Shown here: positions 34,001-45,179 of the stretch, one piece after another
Position numbering within the stretch: the stretch's first letter is position 1
Layout of the letters: the number at the start of each line of letters is the position of its first letter
Source: Heracleum sosnowskyi
Lineage: Eukaryota; Streptophyta; Magnoliopsida; Apiales; Apiaceae
NCBI GenBank assembly: GCA_030848705.1
Contig: CM061241.1
Coordinates: 80,299,178 to 80,363,177, forward strand
Direction of reading: 5' to 3'
Length of the DNA stretch: 64,000 bases
Made by a program: the position numbers and the translations under genes
Notes under the pieces: model-generated
The model's database searches: none
What the model was told of the DNA's origin: nothing
The model's input: only the letters and a program-made list of their open reading frames with translations

Positions 34001-36315
34001 ACTTGCAAATTAACATAGGCTCGAATCCGGTCGCTGTCATACCTTCCCATTCTTTTGGTAGGTTGAAGTATGTCCTGTAGCATCCTGTTGGATTTTCATC
34101 AGGAACATTAGGTGGATTAAGAGGAAATGGATATACAACATTCGTGTATATAGGCTGACCAAATCCATGCATCTCCCAGTTAGAAGGTACTGCACCAATA
34201 ACATAAAAAGAAATATCTTAGAAGACAACAATAATAAGGTAAGACATCTAAAAGTCATTTGCAAATGGTAAATTTTTAAAGTTACATTCATCTTAAGCCT
34301 ACAAAGAACTTTGAGAACAAAGAATTTACTGTTGAAAGAAAACATAAACATAAACATTAAATTTCCCGTCCAGCTCTCTTTATTTTGTTGTACTATTACT
34401 ATTTAACTACTTCTTCCACTTTTCTCTCCTCTTGCAAGTTCGGATCATCAATACTTATGAAAGATATATAATTGGGGGAATCACTAAACTGAACAGCTTA
34501 TGTTAATTTCAAGCTGTTGTCGATTAGCCAAGAAGAATCCTGTCCACTAGCCATTTACTAGAAAATACACTTCTACTACCTAAACTAGGAAATCAGTATT
34601 ACAAATAGTATGGTAACAGATAACTCAGGGCACATATATTTAACAGCTGTCAAACAATTCAAAAAGTTTTACAAAAGCAAAATTTAGATATTCCATGTGA
34701 AAAACCACATTACCACAACATCAAATTGATAATTTGTTAAACAGTCTCAACATTACGAGACATGATTTAAAAAGTGAAGATAGAACAATAGTCCCAAGAT
34801 TACTCAATTGATCGTTACTTTACTACCCAAGGTAACTGACTTTATTTTAGTGATCCATATAGTGCATTTTAGTCACTTTGGGTGAACATATGATGAACAA
34901 GGCAGACTGATCAGGTAACACAGTGCGGCATACAGGAATCAGTAGTCCCAAGCATTGGTATCTAGATGTTTATGTTTAATCATTTAAAAACATAAATGTT
35001 CATGGACCTAATTCAGTAGCGTTTATTGATAAAGTTCATTCCTGTTAATATTACTGATGAAAATTCTAGGATAAAGTTTCTCCCCTGAATATTAGGATGA
35101 TTATTTCCAATTTGATTTGCTATATGAAAAGGTTAAGAACATTGCATCATTTAATATTAGTAGCAAGATAATACTTTGGACAGCTAATAGATGAAAATGG
35201 TCGTCTCTAGGTGAACAAAAAAACATGATGCATTTAGAACTTAGAGAATAAGAATACCTGGTATCTTATCCCAAGTTGAATCTTGGAATGAAATATCATA
35301 AAAGTTTGAAGGGACACTGGCAGGAGAGGAAGCAAGCAAAAATTTCCAATAACCCGACAAGGACTTCACGAAAGGCAAATCCTTGACCCAAAAAGCTGCA
35401 CAAGCAAGAGCCTGAGAAACAGCATCATCATCCCAAACCGCTGATTGAGCTGCCACTAGGTTCACTTCGCTGCGCTCGTGCCAGTATCTAAGAGATCCTA
35501 TTCATATATACAACATTACACAGGCAATGAGTTGTGAGTTTCATAAGGTATGCAAAAAGCTTCTGAGTGGAAGCCAAGATATAAAAGTTCCAAAATCTCT
35601 ACTGCCTGAATACACTTAAAACATGTGACATACATTGAAATCAAGCATATAATTTATGGTTGTCATGCATCCATTTTTTTTATATAAAAAAACAGCAGAT
35701 ATCTATTAATTTTGAATTTCATGTAATGTCCTCATCTTATAACAGACTATAATAATAAGGATCACCCAATCAAAACAGGCACAATTAAAAACAAAAACCG
35801 GACTGGATACATCATTGTTGCTACATCATCTTGGGAGCCTGTATTACAGAATATCCATAATCTCAAGTTTAACTGTGTATTGGATAAGGCAAATAGGGAG
35901 GACTAGAAGTCAAACAATGAACCAACTTTAAAGTGCTACTCTATCAAGATCAAGCATTTACTTGAAGTATGAAGTTATAGGACATGCCTCTACACAAGAA
36001 TCTTCCCTACCCAATAACCCGTGTTTGCTGCTAAACATGATTTATGTGAACAAATTTTCTTATAGTTCCATACATTTTCACATATACACATTTGAAATAA
36101 TATAATCAGCACCTATCACCAAACAAAATTTAAACAATGACTATAACTGCTATGAGAACCAAGAACATAGAATATTGATAAATACCTTCAACTGAGTCCT
36201 GGCAGCGCAATGTAACATGAGCATCTCTCTTGTTCCACTTGATAAAAGATGGATCTTCATAAGCCTTGTAACCATTTTTCGGAAGCGGGACAGGAGGACC
36301 AACCAAATAAGCCAT
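25022..36315 (-). CDS. Beta-galactosidase, glycoside hydrolase family 2 (LacZ-like), 17 coding exons
   Basis: Exons in transcript order: 36315-36186, 35497-35258, 34189-34043, 33956-33878, 33436-33253, 32460-32395, 30887-30648, 29960-29754, 29644-29341, 28569-28410, 28321-28213, 27664-27529, 27415-27360, 27282-26983, 26855-26733, 26506-25817, 25186-25022. All introns are GT-AG; phases agree and the CDS is 3336 nt (about 1111 aa), close to Arabidopsis At3g54440. The product hydrolyses terminal beta-galactosides. Seen in order: sugar-binding domain (GFGQPIYTNVVYPFP), Ig-like domain, TIM barrel with NAVRNSHYPQHPRWYELCD, the acid/base Glu in WSLGNE (about residue 521) and the nucleophile Glu in ILCE (about residue 586, codon split GA/G by an intron) before HAMGNSNG, then a small-chain domain (WYGKGPFECYPDRKSAAHVG). 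No signal peptide, so probably cytosolic. No stops or frameshifts. Confidence 0.93.
31279..31865 (-). mobile_element. Small Helitron (587 bp) in a beta-galactosidase intron
   Basis: On the minus strand it starts TCCTATATATAATTAGC (31865) and ends in hairpin CCCGTGC-ATT-GCACGGG, TTTAAAG, CTAG (31282-31279), between A (31278) and T (31866). It lies in the intron between coding exons 6 and 7, same strand as the gene. No coding capacity; a ~110-bp ATTACAAAATAATGT-type motif occurs twice. The splice sites are untouched. Confidence 0.83.
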
Positions 36316-37310
36316 AACTAGAGGAGAGAAGTCTTACTGCATCAAAGATATTAACTTAGCCAGACGGAAATAATACTGGAGATGTGTCTATAATGTAAAA
36401 GTTAGAAAACAAGAAAAATATAGTTAGAAGATTGTGTTAAAACGTATTTCAGCTTCAAAGGATAACATACAGATGATAATTGGTAAGGTAAGCAAACTTA
36501 ATGAGGTGGAAAACACAGAGCAAAGTCCTAGTCCATGTTTACTTTTATCACTCGCAAGTAGCATAAATAAAGTGTTAATTATTTCATAAACTATAAAAAG
36601 TTTTCGTTCTACAATATTTTTACAACAGTGTGAGATCACTTGGTTCAAACTAGTACTAGGTAGTAGGTTGTATTTTATTTCTCTAAGTAACCTTAACTAG
36701 TTTAGCCGAAAAGGGTAAGCTACAGCCTGTCAAATAGCATAGAAGCATTAGCAAAACTCTCAAGAAACGGCAATCTGAAAATCCTAATACACGGAAACAG
36801 AATATCATCCATACAGGCAGTGGTAAATTATGATAACCAGAAAACTGTTATTGATCACTCTCGTAATCTTATAGTTTTATTGATTTAGAAACAATGATCT
36901 ACCCATCCAAAATCTATAGTTTTAAGTTCCCTAATATTGGAAGCGCATGAACTGCCCCAGTCAACACACACACACTATACAGATCTTCAAGAAATCAATA
37001 ATATGCATACTGGGTAATCTGCAACTATTATCAAATGATACATGTAGCTGTATCAACATAATAAACACAACCAAATACCAGAACATTTGATCAAAAAGCA
37101 TCCCAGCCCATAATCCAGAAAATTAAATTTATGGAATACGATATTGAGTTGACAAAGATTGAGAATTAACAACACATGATATATTTGTTAGAAATAAAAA
37201 AAAAAAAAATCAAAAATCATACCAGTTGGGGGAAGTGTTGGAGTGGAAAAAGATCTAACAGCAGAAGTACAGAGAGCATAGATTTTTAACTAGTTTCAGA
37301 ACACGTGCAG
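36316..37310 (-). promoter_or_regulatory. 5' UTR intron, 5' UTR exon and promoter of the beta-galactosidase gene
   Basis: Upstream of the ATG is a likely intron: its donor is at about 37222 (CCCCAACTG/GTATG on the minus strand) and its acceptor is the CTCTAG just before the ATG, or the TGCAG about 20 bases further up. The non-coding first exon would be about 37223-37290. A G-box CACGTG lies at 37302-37307. No clear TATA box. The exon boundary is an inference from splice-site strings. Confidence 0.5.
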
Positions 37311-37789
37311 TTTGGTCACTAGTGTATATCCTCTGGGCCGCCTGCCACGTTTCTTTATCAGATCATTACCCGTTTTCGTCCTTTTTTACCTTGTAGGGGA
37401 CCATCAAATCAAATTCTTTACGGTCGAATATTCTTATTTCGATTATTATCCTCCTCCTCCTTATTTAAATCATAACCTCGAGTTTTGATATCAACTGTTG
37501 TTCCCGAATACGTTATCGTAGTCTCAACTCTCAACCTTTTATTATTTTATTTTTTATTTTTGAAACCAATCTTTTATTATTTTTTAATCATTTTTCTACA
37601 TAAATTCTATCGTAAGTGAGATTTATGTCATTAAATTTATTATTAAGCAATTTAGCATAGAAATGTTTCAAAAAAAAAAAAAAACAATTTAGCATTGAAA
37701 ATGAAAATTAAGCAAGTTTATCTTCTTTTTCTTTTTTAAGGAAGTCAGCATGTATGACATTATCCAAATTATGGTTTCCCTCTCGCAAA
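37311..37789. other. Upstream flank of beta-galactosidase
   Basis: AT-rich flank with poly-A/T runs (for example about 37669-37683). No gene or TE ends recognised. The minisatellite begins at about 37790, so the intact promoter-proximal DNA is under 500 bp. Confidence 0.4.
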
Positions 37790-38830
37790 TAATAAAATAA
37801 ACTTTGTTTTTGAAATTTTCAAATTTGATAGAAATTTCTTTGATTTAGAAAATTACAACTTACTTATTATTTTTGAATTTGTAGGACTTGATAGAACTTT
37901 CTTTGATTTAGAAAATTTCTTTGATTTAGAAAATTACAACTTCCTTATTATTTGATTTAGAAAATTACAACTTCCTTATTATTTTCGAATTTGTAGACTT
38001 GATAGAACTTTCTTTTATTATTTTCAAACTTGATAGAACTTTATTTGATTTAGAAAATTACAACTTCCTTATTATTTTCGAATTTGTAGGACTTGATAGA
38101 ACTTTCTTTGATTTAGAAAATTACAACTTCCTTATTATTTTCGAATTTGTAGGCTTGATAGAACTTTCTTTTATTATTTTCAAACTTGATAAAACTTTCT
38201 TTGATTTAGAAAATTACAACTTCCTTATTATTTTCGAATTTGTAGGACTTGATAGAACTTTCTTTGATTTAGAAAATTTCTTTGATTTAGAAAATTACAA
38301 CTTCCTTATTATTTGATTTAGAAAATTACAAATTCCTTATTATTTTCGAATTTGTAGGCTTGATATAACTTTCTTTTATTATTTTCAAACTTGATAGAAC
38401 TTTCTTTGATTTAGAAAATTACAACTTCCTTATTATTTTCGAATTTGTAGGACTTGATAGAATTTTATTTGATTTAGAAAATTACAACTTCCTTATTATT
38501 TTCTAATTTGTAGGACTTGATAAAACTTTCTTTGATTTAGAAAATTACAACTTCCTTACTATTTTCGAATTTGTAGGCTTGATAGAACTTTTTTTTTATT
38601 ATTTTCAAACTTGATAGATCTTTCTTTGATTTAGAAAATTACAACTTCCGAATTTTTAGGATCTTATGTTAATAATTGCAATTTTCTCTTTTATTATTTT
38701 CAATCTTGATAAAACTTTCTTTTATTATTTTCAAACTTGATAAAACTTTCTTTTATTATTTTCACACTTGATAGAACTTTCTTTTATTATTTTCAAACTT
38801 TATAGAACTTAGGAATAACGAATTTTTACA
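37790..38830 (+). repeat. AT-rich minisatellite (TTTGATTTAGAAAATTACAA family)
   Basis: Alternating blocks of two units: TTTGATTTAGAAAATTACAA + CTTCCTTATTATTTTCGAATTTGTAGG-type (about 60 bp) and CTTGATAGAACTTTCTTTTA + TTATTTTCAAA-type (about 30 bp), in higher-order mixtures. The reverse complement of the same array lies at 43105-43800 inside a Helitron. A 105-codon ORF at 37999-38316 is just repeat reading and is not a gene. Confidence 0.85.
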
Positions 38831-39055
38831 TTAGTTTTATTCAACTTAGGAATAAAATTAAATTTTACAATTTTTTTCCAATTAAAACTACCCTGAAATT
38901 GAAGAAAGAATAGATAACGAATATTTACATTAGTTCTATTCAACTTAGGAATATAATTAACATAAAGAAAACCAACTCAATTTAGAATTAAAGTATAGAC
39001 TAAGAACCAAATAAACCTACTAAATTTAGAATTTGAAGTTAGTGCGATACATAGG
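38831..39055. other. Short AT-rich spacer
   Basis: Two copies of a phrase like ACATTAGTTYTATTCAACTTAGGAATA (about 38830-38855 and 38928-38953, each written here in part). Nothing coding. Confidence 0.35.
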
Positions 39056-40580
39056 TTGTTTTTAATAATTGTTAATTTTAATTTTTTGTTAAATGTATTT
39101 GTTAAAAAAAATAAGTAGGTGTATTAAACTTTTTTTAATAAATAAAGGTATTAAAATAGGTTTTAAAATAAATAAGTAACAGTTTGTCCGTGATATTTAT
39201 GGAAAATAAAGGTTTTAGTAAAGAAAATAGAAAAAGGAACATGTTTTAGTTGAAAAGGGTAATTGCCCGTAATTACAAAAAATAAGTAGGCGTGTTAATT
39301 TTTTTAAAAATAATTAAAGATATTAAAATAATAAGTAATGGTTTACTCGTGATATTTTTGGAAAAGAAAGGTTTTAGCAAGGAAAAATAAAAACAAATAA
39401 CATGATTTAGTTGAAAAAGGTAATTGCCCATAATTAAAAATATTAAAATAAATAAGTAAGAGTTTGTCCGTAATATTTTTACAAAGGAGGAGTTTTACTA
39501 AGAAAAAATAGAAAATAGAAAACGTAACATATTTAGTTAAAAAAAAGTAATTGTCCGTGTTTTTTTAGAAAAAAACAGATTTTGTTAAAAAAAATAGATA
39601 GATAGATATGTTTTTAATTATTTAATTTGAATTGAAATTTCTATAAAATTATAATAAACATGGATTTTATAAGTTTCATATATTAACATTACTAATATGT
39701 ATATGTTATCCCTGGTATTTTTAGTTAGAAGATGAGTTGTTTTATTTAGAAAATATAAAAAGGTAACGTGCTTAAAAAGGCAATTAGTTATTTATAATCA
39801 TAAAAAATTATATTACCTTTTTATATGTATATATGTTGTCTGTGTTATTTTTAGAATATTGGTTGTTTAAGTTAAAAAATATAAAACATGTAAACCATGT
39901 AATATGTTTTAACCGAAAATAGTAACCAATTATTTATTAATAATTACATAAAATAAATTACCATTTTTTTATATATGTTGTCCGTATTATTTTTAGAAAA
40001 TGAGTTGTTTTACTTAGAATATATAAAACATGTAATGTGTTTTAGGTAGAAAAGGTATTTGGTTTGAAATATTTAATAATATTACCATATACATATATAT
40101 TGCCCATGTTTTTTTTAGAAAATTAGTTGTTTTAGTTAGAAAATATAAAATAGGTAATGTGTTTTAGCTGAAAAAGGTAATTGGTTATAAATAAATTGAT
40201 TATAGCCCAAATACCGACCGACCAAAACTTTTAATGTCGGTAATATGTTTTAACCTAAAAGAGTAACCAATTATTTATTAATAATTACATAAAATTATCT
40301 TACCATTTTTATATATATGTTGTCGGTATTATTTTTAGAAAATGATTTATTTTAGTTAAAAAATATATAACAAGTAATGTGTTTTAGGTGGAAAAGGTAA
40401 TTGGTTTGAAATATATAATAATATTACCATATATATATATATATATATCCCGTGTTATTTTTAGAAAATCAGTTATGTTTTAGTTAGAAAATATAAAATA
40501 GGTACTGTGTTTTAGTTGAAAAAGGTAATTTGTTATAGACTATATTAATGTTTCGTCTTTAATAATATAGTATAGAAGGA
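39056..40580 (-). mobile_element. Helitron, minus orientation, 5' end present, 3' end not found
   Basis: On the minus strand it starts TCCTTCTATACTATATTATT at 40580, with T at 40581, then AAAGACGAAACATTA. The body is six or more degenerate ~140-bp repeats with the core CCGTGATATTTTTGGAAAA and GTAATGTGTTTTAG. No hairpin/CTAG end was found before the minisatellite, so it is truncated. Non-coding. Confidence 0.6.
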
Positions 40581-40615
40581 TTTAATAATTAATAATAGAT
40601 TTTAATTTTTTTTAT

Positions 40616-41195
40616 TCATATATATACTATATTATTAAAGCCGAAACATTGAAAGTTTTGATTTTCAGTACTTTATTCTATTTAATATATAATAAAATAA
40701 TATAAAAATAGTAAATAGATGATTGCCTTTTATAATTAAAACACTTTTTTCTAACAAAATCTACTCATTTTCCAAAAATATCATGAACAATTATTTTTAA
40801 ATTAAAAAATATTACCTTTATATTTGTTTTCACCTCTTTTCCAAAAATATCATGCGCAGTTGCTTTTTTTTAGTTAAAACATGTTAGCTTTTGTATTTGT
40901 CCTTATTATTAATATTAGTATTTTTAAAATAATATTAATAATGCTCCATTTATTATCACGGGAAATTATCTTTAAATTAAAAAAATATTACCTTCTATAT
41001 ATATTTGTTCTCACTAAAAATTTTCTTTTCCAAAAATATCACGGACAATTACTTTTTTTAATTAAAACATGTTAGCTTTTCTATTAATCCTTATTATCAA
41101 TATTACTTTAATAAATACTAAAATAATATTAATAATGCCCCATTTATATTACTTGGCCCATTTCTAATCTTTATTTATTTTTTTCTATGTTCCAA
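40616..41195 (+). mobile_element. Helitron fragment, plus orientation
   Basis: Begins near TCATATATATACTATATTAT, then TAAAGCCGAAACATTGAAAG, followed by repeats with the core CCAAAAATATCACGG. The base before TC is T, not A, so the 5' end is uncertain. It runs up to the next Helitron 5' end at 41196. Confidence 0.5.
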
Positions 41196-41740
41196 TCTAT
41201 ACTATCTATACTATATTATTAAAGCCGAAATATTGAAACTTTTGGTTTTCGGTCATTTATTCTATTTAATAAATAATAAAATAATATAAAATAGTAATTA
41301 ACTTATTGCTTTTTATAATTAAAACATTCTTTCTAACAAAATCTACTCATTTTCAAAAAATATCACGGATAATTACCTTTAAATTAAAGCATATTACCTT
41401 TAATATTTGTTCTTACTACAAAATCTACTCTTTTTCCAAAAATATCACGGATAATTACTTTTAAATTAAAACATATTATCTTTTATATTTGTTCACACTA
41501 AAATCTCTCTTTTTAAAAAACTAGGTTATTAAGCCGCGCTTCGCAGCGGCATTAGAATATACTTGTTAAGAAAAAGAATATTAGAATAAAAATTGTGAAA
41601 TTTATATCTACAAAATTATTTAAATTATCAAATAAAATATATTCTATAAAATTTGCATTTGGGTAGGTACTATAATAAAATATTTACATATTTTGTTTGT
41701 TTATATAGTTTGATTTTTTATTTTGTTGGACCGATACCAT

Positions 41741-41777
<37 letters not shown>

Positions 41778-42117
41778 ACAAAAATCAATATAAACATATA
41801 ATATTACTTATATTTATATAGTATTATTAGAAAAGATAATATATAATTTATATTATATATTATAAATCTTATAGTTTGTAATATTTCAAATCTTAGAAAA
41901 ATTCCATCCTTATTAAAACAAATATAATAATTAAAAATAGCTAAGAAAATGACAGTAATTATCAATCTCAATATACCTTTAGTGCATATTCAAAATATAT
42001 TAAAATCGGACAAGTTATCAATGTAGTTTAAAAGTATAATACGAAACCTTTAGTACAATTATTTAATACTAAAAAGTAAGATTGGAAACACATGTGTAAT
42101 TAGGCGGTAGCATAATA

Positions 42118-42957
42118 CTAAATACATGTTTCATTGCCTCCGTCACCAGCTCCACTGTATCCATCACCAACTCTGTTGTCCTTTTCATTGTCCTCAATTG
42201 ATACTTTCATTTTCTTTTTGTCATGCACAGTCTCGGGCGTAGGAGAACTTTTAGAATCCTGCAATGGAGTGAGTGCTTAGAAAAATATTCGTGTACAATA
42301 TTTTTATATAGATAATAGTGCATGATATTAGAGTTTTAAACTAATGAAGTTGACTATACAAATTAAATAAGTAAAACAAATAAATTGGGGTAACCAAAGA
42401 AGTAATATAAAATTACAAGAACAATAAAAAATAATTAACAGTTATATTAAAATTAATATAATGCATAACTTACGAATTTGTGACAATTTTGAGATCTCTT
42501 TTTTTTCAACCGTCTTTGACAACTTCAATGCCACCTAAGTAGGTCAAGCAGCCCACAACATCTAAATCAACATAGAAAAAATAATATTAGAACATGATAG
42601 TTTGAATTATAACTTATATAATAGTATTACTTATATATTACTGTAATCTATTACTGCATCAAAAATCTGAGAGTATGTTGGTGTCATTAATACGTGCATC
42701 AATCATATCCGGACATATGAACTGAAATCCATGCAGTGATATGTTGACGATGCCTTCTTCCAATCTGTTAGGCAACGTTATGCGTATGAAGAGCAATTTA
42801 GACCCATGTGATAGTGGTCTTCATCGATCAAAATCATGTCAAGACTGATCAGTTCTTCAGTATTTGGATTGATAGATTCCCACATTCTACACACCCGTAC
42901 TCTTATCATCCAGGTATAGTTGTTGTCGTTCAAAGCATCCAACATGGTGTAGGCCAT
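42118..42957 (-). pseudogene. Replication protein A 70 kDa (OB-fold)-like pseudogene of a Helitron
   Basis: The first exon starts at ATG 42957: MAYTMLDALNDNNYTWMIR, then RVCRMWESINPNTEELISLD and MILIDEDHYHMG, the N-terminal OB-fold of plant Helitron RPA1-like proteins. An in-frame TAA stands at 42780-42778; the sequence continues in another frame (ITLPNRLEEGIVNISLHGFQ), so a one-base shift broke it. A second piece near 42570-42490 reads DVVGCLTYLGGIEVVKDG, the next OB strand motif, then a stop. A last exon (about 42260-42118) reads DSKSSPTPETVHDKKKMK, a typical basic C-terminus. It would bind single-stranded DNA; here it is dead. Confidence 0.75.
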
Positions 42958-43104
42958 AATTGTATTGATTGTAAAAATGGTTGTAAAAATTTGAAGCTAT
43001 GTAAAAAAGTTTCGGTGTAGATTTTTTTTTATGAATGACCTTTAATTTATAGGTGTTTGTAAGGTGAATAACATGGAAATCCATTATGTTTAAAAGTCAA
43101 GAAG

Positions 43105-43800
43105 TATTATAAAAGAAAAGTTCTATAAAGTTTGAAAATAATAAAAGAAAGTTCTATCAAGTTTGAAAATAATAAAAGAAAGTTTTATCAAGTTTGAAAA
43201 TAATAAAAGAAATTTCTATCAAGATTGAAAATAATAAAAGAGAAAATTGCAATTATTAACATAAGATCCTAAAAATTCGAAAATAATAAGGAAGTTGTAA
43301 TTTTCTAAATCAAAGAAAGTTCTATCAAGTTTGAAAATAATAAAAGAAAGTTCTATCAAGCCTACAAATTCAAAAATAATAAGGAAGTTGTAATTTTCTA
43401 AATCAAATAAAGTTCTATCAAGTTTAAAAATAATAAAAGAAAGTTATATCAAGCCTACAAATTCGAAAATAATAAGGAAGTTGTAATTTTCTAAATCAAA
43501 GAAAGTTCTATCACGTCCTACAAATTCGAAAATAATAAAGAAGTTGTAATTTTATAAATCAAAGAAATTTTCTAAATCAAAGAAAGTTCTATCAAGTTTG
43601 AAAATAATAAAAGAATGTTCTATCAAGCCTAATTCGAAAATAATAAGAAAGTTGTAATTTTCTAAAAAAAAGAAAGTCTATTAAGTCCTACAAATTCGAA
43701 AATAATAAGGAAGTTGTAATTTTCTAAATCAAAGAAAGTTCGTAATTTTCAATTTCCTTCCTACAAAATCGAAAATAATAAAGGAAGTTGTAATTATTAA
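43105..43800 (-). repeat. Minisatellite inside the Helitron, inverted relative to 37790-38830
   Basis: Forward units are TTCTATCAAGTTTGAAAATA + ATAAAAGAAAG and GGAAGTTGTAATTTTCTAAA + TCAAAGAAAG, exact reverse complements of the 37790-38830 units. It forms the region between the Helitron 5' leader and the RPA-like start codon. Confidence 0.85.
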
Positions 43801-44495
43801 AATTAAAAATTGTGAAAAATTGAGAAAATTAGAAAAATAGAACGGAGCGATTCTAGAGGCGCCACCTCACCGCCACCGTCTTCTCCTTTATATAAGTATA
43901 TTGATATCATTTGCAACCCTTACTTATTTATTTTAAATATATTTTAATGCTTTTAATTATTTAAAAAATCTTACATATTTTAACATGCCAACATATTTTT
44001 TTAACAAATACAATTAATATAATTAAAACACTTCCAAAAATATCACGGGTAGTTATTTTTTTTAATTAAAACATGTTAAATTTTCTATTTGTCCCTATTA
44101 TTAATATTATTCAAAAAATATCACGGGGCAATTACCTTTAAATTAAAATATATTAACTTTTACATTTGTTCTTACTAAAATCTCTCTTTTACAAAATTAT
44201 CGGGTGCAACCCTTACTTATTTATTTTAAAATATATTTTAATGCTTTTTATTATTTAAAAAAGCCTACCTATTTTAACATGTCAACGTATTTTTTTAACA
44301 AATATAATTAATATAATTAAAACAATTCTAAAAATATCACGGATCATTAATATTTTTAATTAAAACATGTTAGTTTTTCTATTATTACATATCATATGTT
44401 CCAAATACCGTCTTTTATAAAATGACAAATTAAAAATAATAATTGGAATAAAAAATAATAAATAAAATTTATAATTTAATTCGATATGTATTATA

Positions 44496-45075
44496 CAATA
44501 GAACCTCAATAAATGAATACATTTGGGACCAAAAAAATATATTCATTTAATGTAATTATTTATTTATCGATTAATAAATATTTTATTCAACTATCGATAA
44601 ATGAATATTTATTCATTTAGACAATATTTTTATTTCATTTTCCTATAATAACGATGTTTTAAAATTTAATATTTGAATGTGTCTAAAAGATAATAGTTAA
44701 ATTTTAAAATTCTTATCATATATTTTTTTCACACTCAATAATAAGTATACATATAATTTACATATAATTTAAATATAGTGTACTCGAACTATTTTAACAT
44801 AGTGTTTATAAGATTCTAGGCGTAAAATACTTAGAGTCTGTTAAAATATATATAAATTTATGAATTTTTTTGACTAGATGACATATATCATAAAAATATA
44901 TGTTGCTTTAATTTTAGTGGATATTCATTTATATTTACATAGGGCCTTTAAAGATTCTAATAAAATTTATTCATTAATGCATTTAGCGAGATTATTCATT
45001 TAGCCAATTATCCCAAGTTGGGACCGAAAAAATTTATTAATTTGACAACGTTATTCATTTATCGAGGTTCTACTG
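44496..45075. mobile_element. pogo/Emigrant-like MITE, 580 bp
   Basis: Terminal inverted repeats CAATAGAACCTCAATAAATG (44496) and the reverse complement of CAGTAGAACCTCGATAAATG (ends 45075), flanked by TA on both sides (44494-44495, 45076-45077). These ends resemble the Emigrant/Lemi1 pogo-like TIR of Arabidopsis. A second, internal pair of similar ATTCATTTAT motifs is present. Non-coding. Confidence 0.8.
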
Positions 45076-45179
45076 TAGGTTGTATCTATTAAGAACGGGT
45101 TAAAAGAGGTTTGATATGTGTTAAAATATTATTCTACTATTAATATTATTTTTTAATTTATTAAATATAATAAATAAAC

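Larger units (their letters stand above)
41521..43914 (-). mobile_element. Helitron with RPA-like pseudogene and minisatellite, 2.4 kb, nested
   Basis: On the minus strand it starts TCAATATACTTATATAAAGG (43914) and ends with hairpin GCCGC(T)GC-GAA-GCGCGGC, TTAATAAC, CTAG (41524-41521). It lies between A (41520) and T (43915) in another Helitron. From its 5' side it carries a GC-rich leader with GGTGGCGGTGAGGTGGCG, the minisatellite (43800-43105), an RPA70-like pseudogene (42957-42118), an AT-rich tail and an (AT)n run near 41745-41770. RPA-like genes are typical cargo of plant autonomous Helitrons; no RepHel helicase is present. Confidence 0.78.
41196..44395 (+). mobile_element. Helitron, plus orientation, interrupted by the Helitron at 41521-43914
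   Basis: Starts TCTATACTATCTATACTATA, then AAGCCGAAATATTGAAAC, preceded by A (41195). The body with ATATCACGG repeats runs to 41520, resumes at 43915 (TATCATTTGCAACCCTTAC) and continues to about 44395. The joined junction matches an intact repeat unit at 44190-44225. No hairpin/CTAG end found. Confidence 0.6.

Noticed and set aside
36640..36710. Helitron 3' end at ACTAGTACTAGG / AACTAGTTTAGCC
   Set aside because: CTAG strings lack the required GC-rich hairpin.
37999..38316. 105-codon ORF with repeated FFDLENYNFLIIFEF
   Set aside because: It is the reading of an AT-rich minisatellite; the unit lacks stops in one frame by chance.
37790..43800. CRISPR-like array
   Set aside because: Repeats are AT-rich, variable and without unique spacers, in a plant nuclear context.
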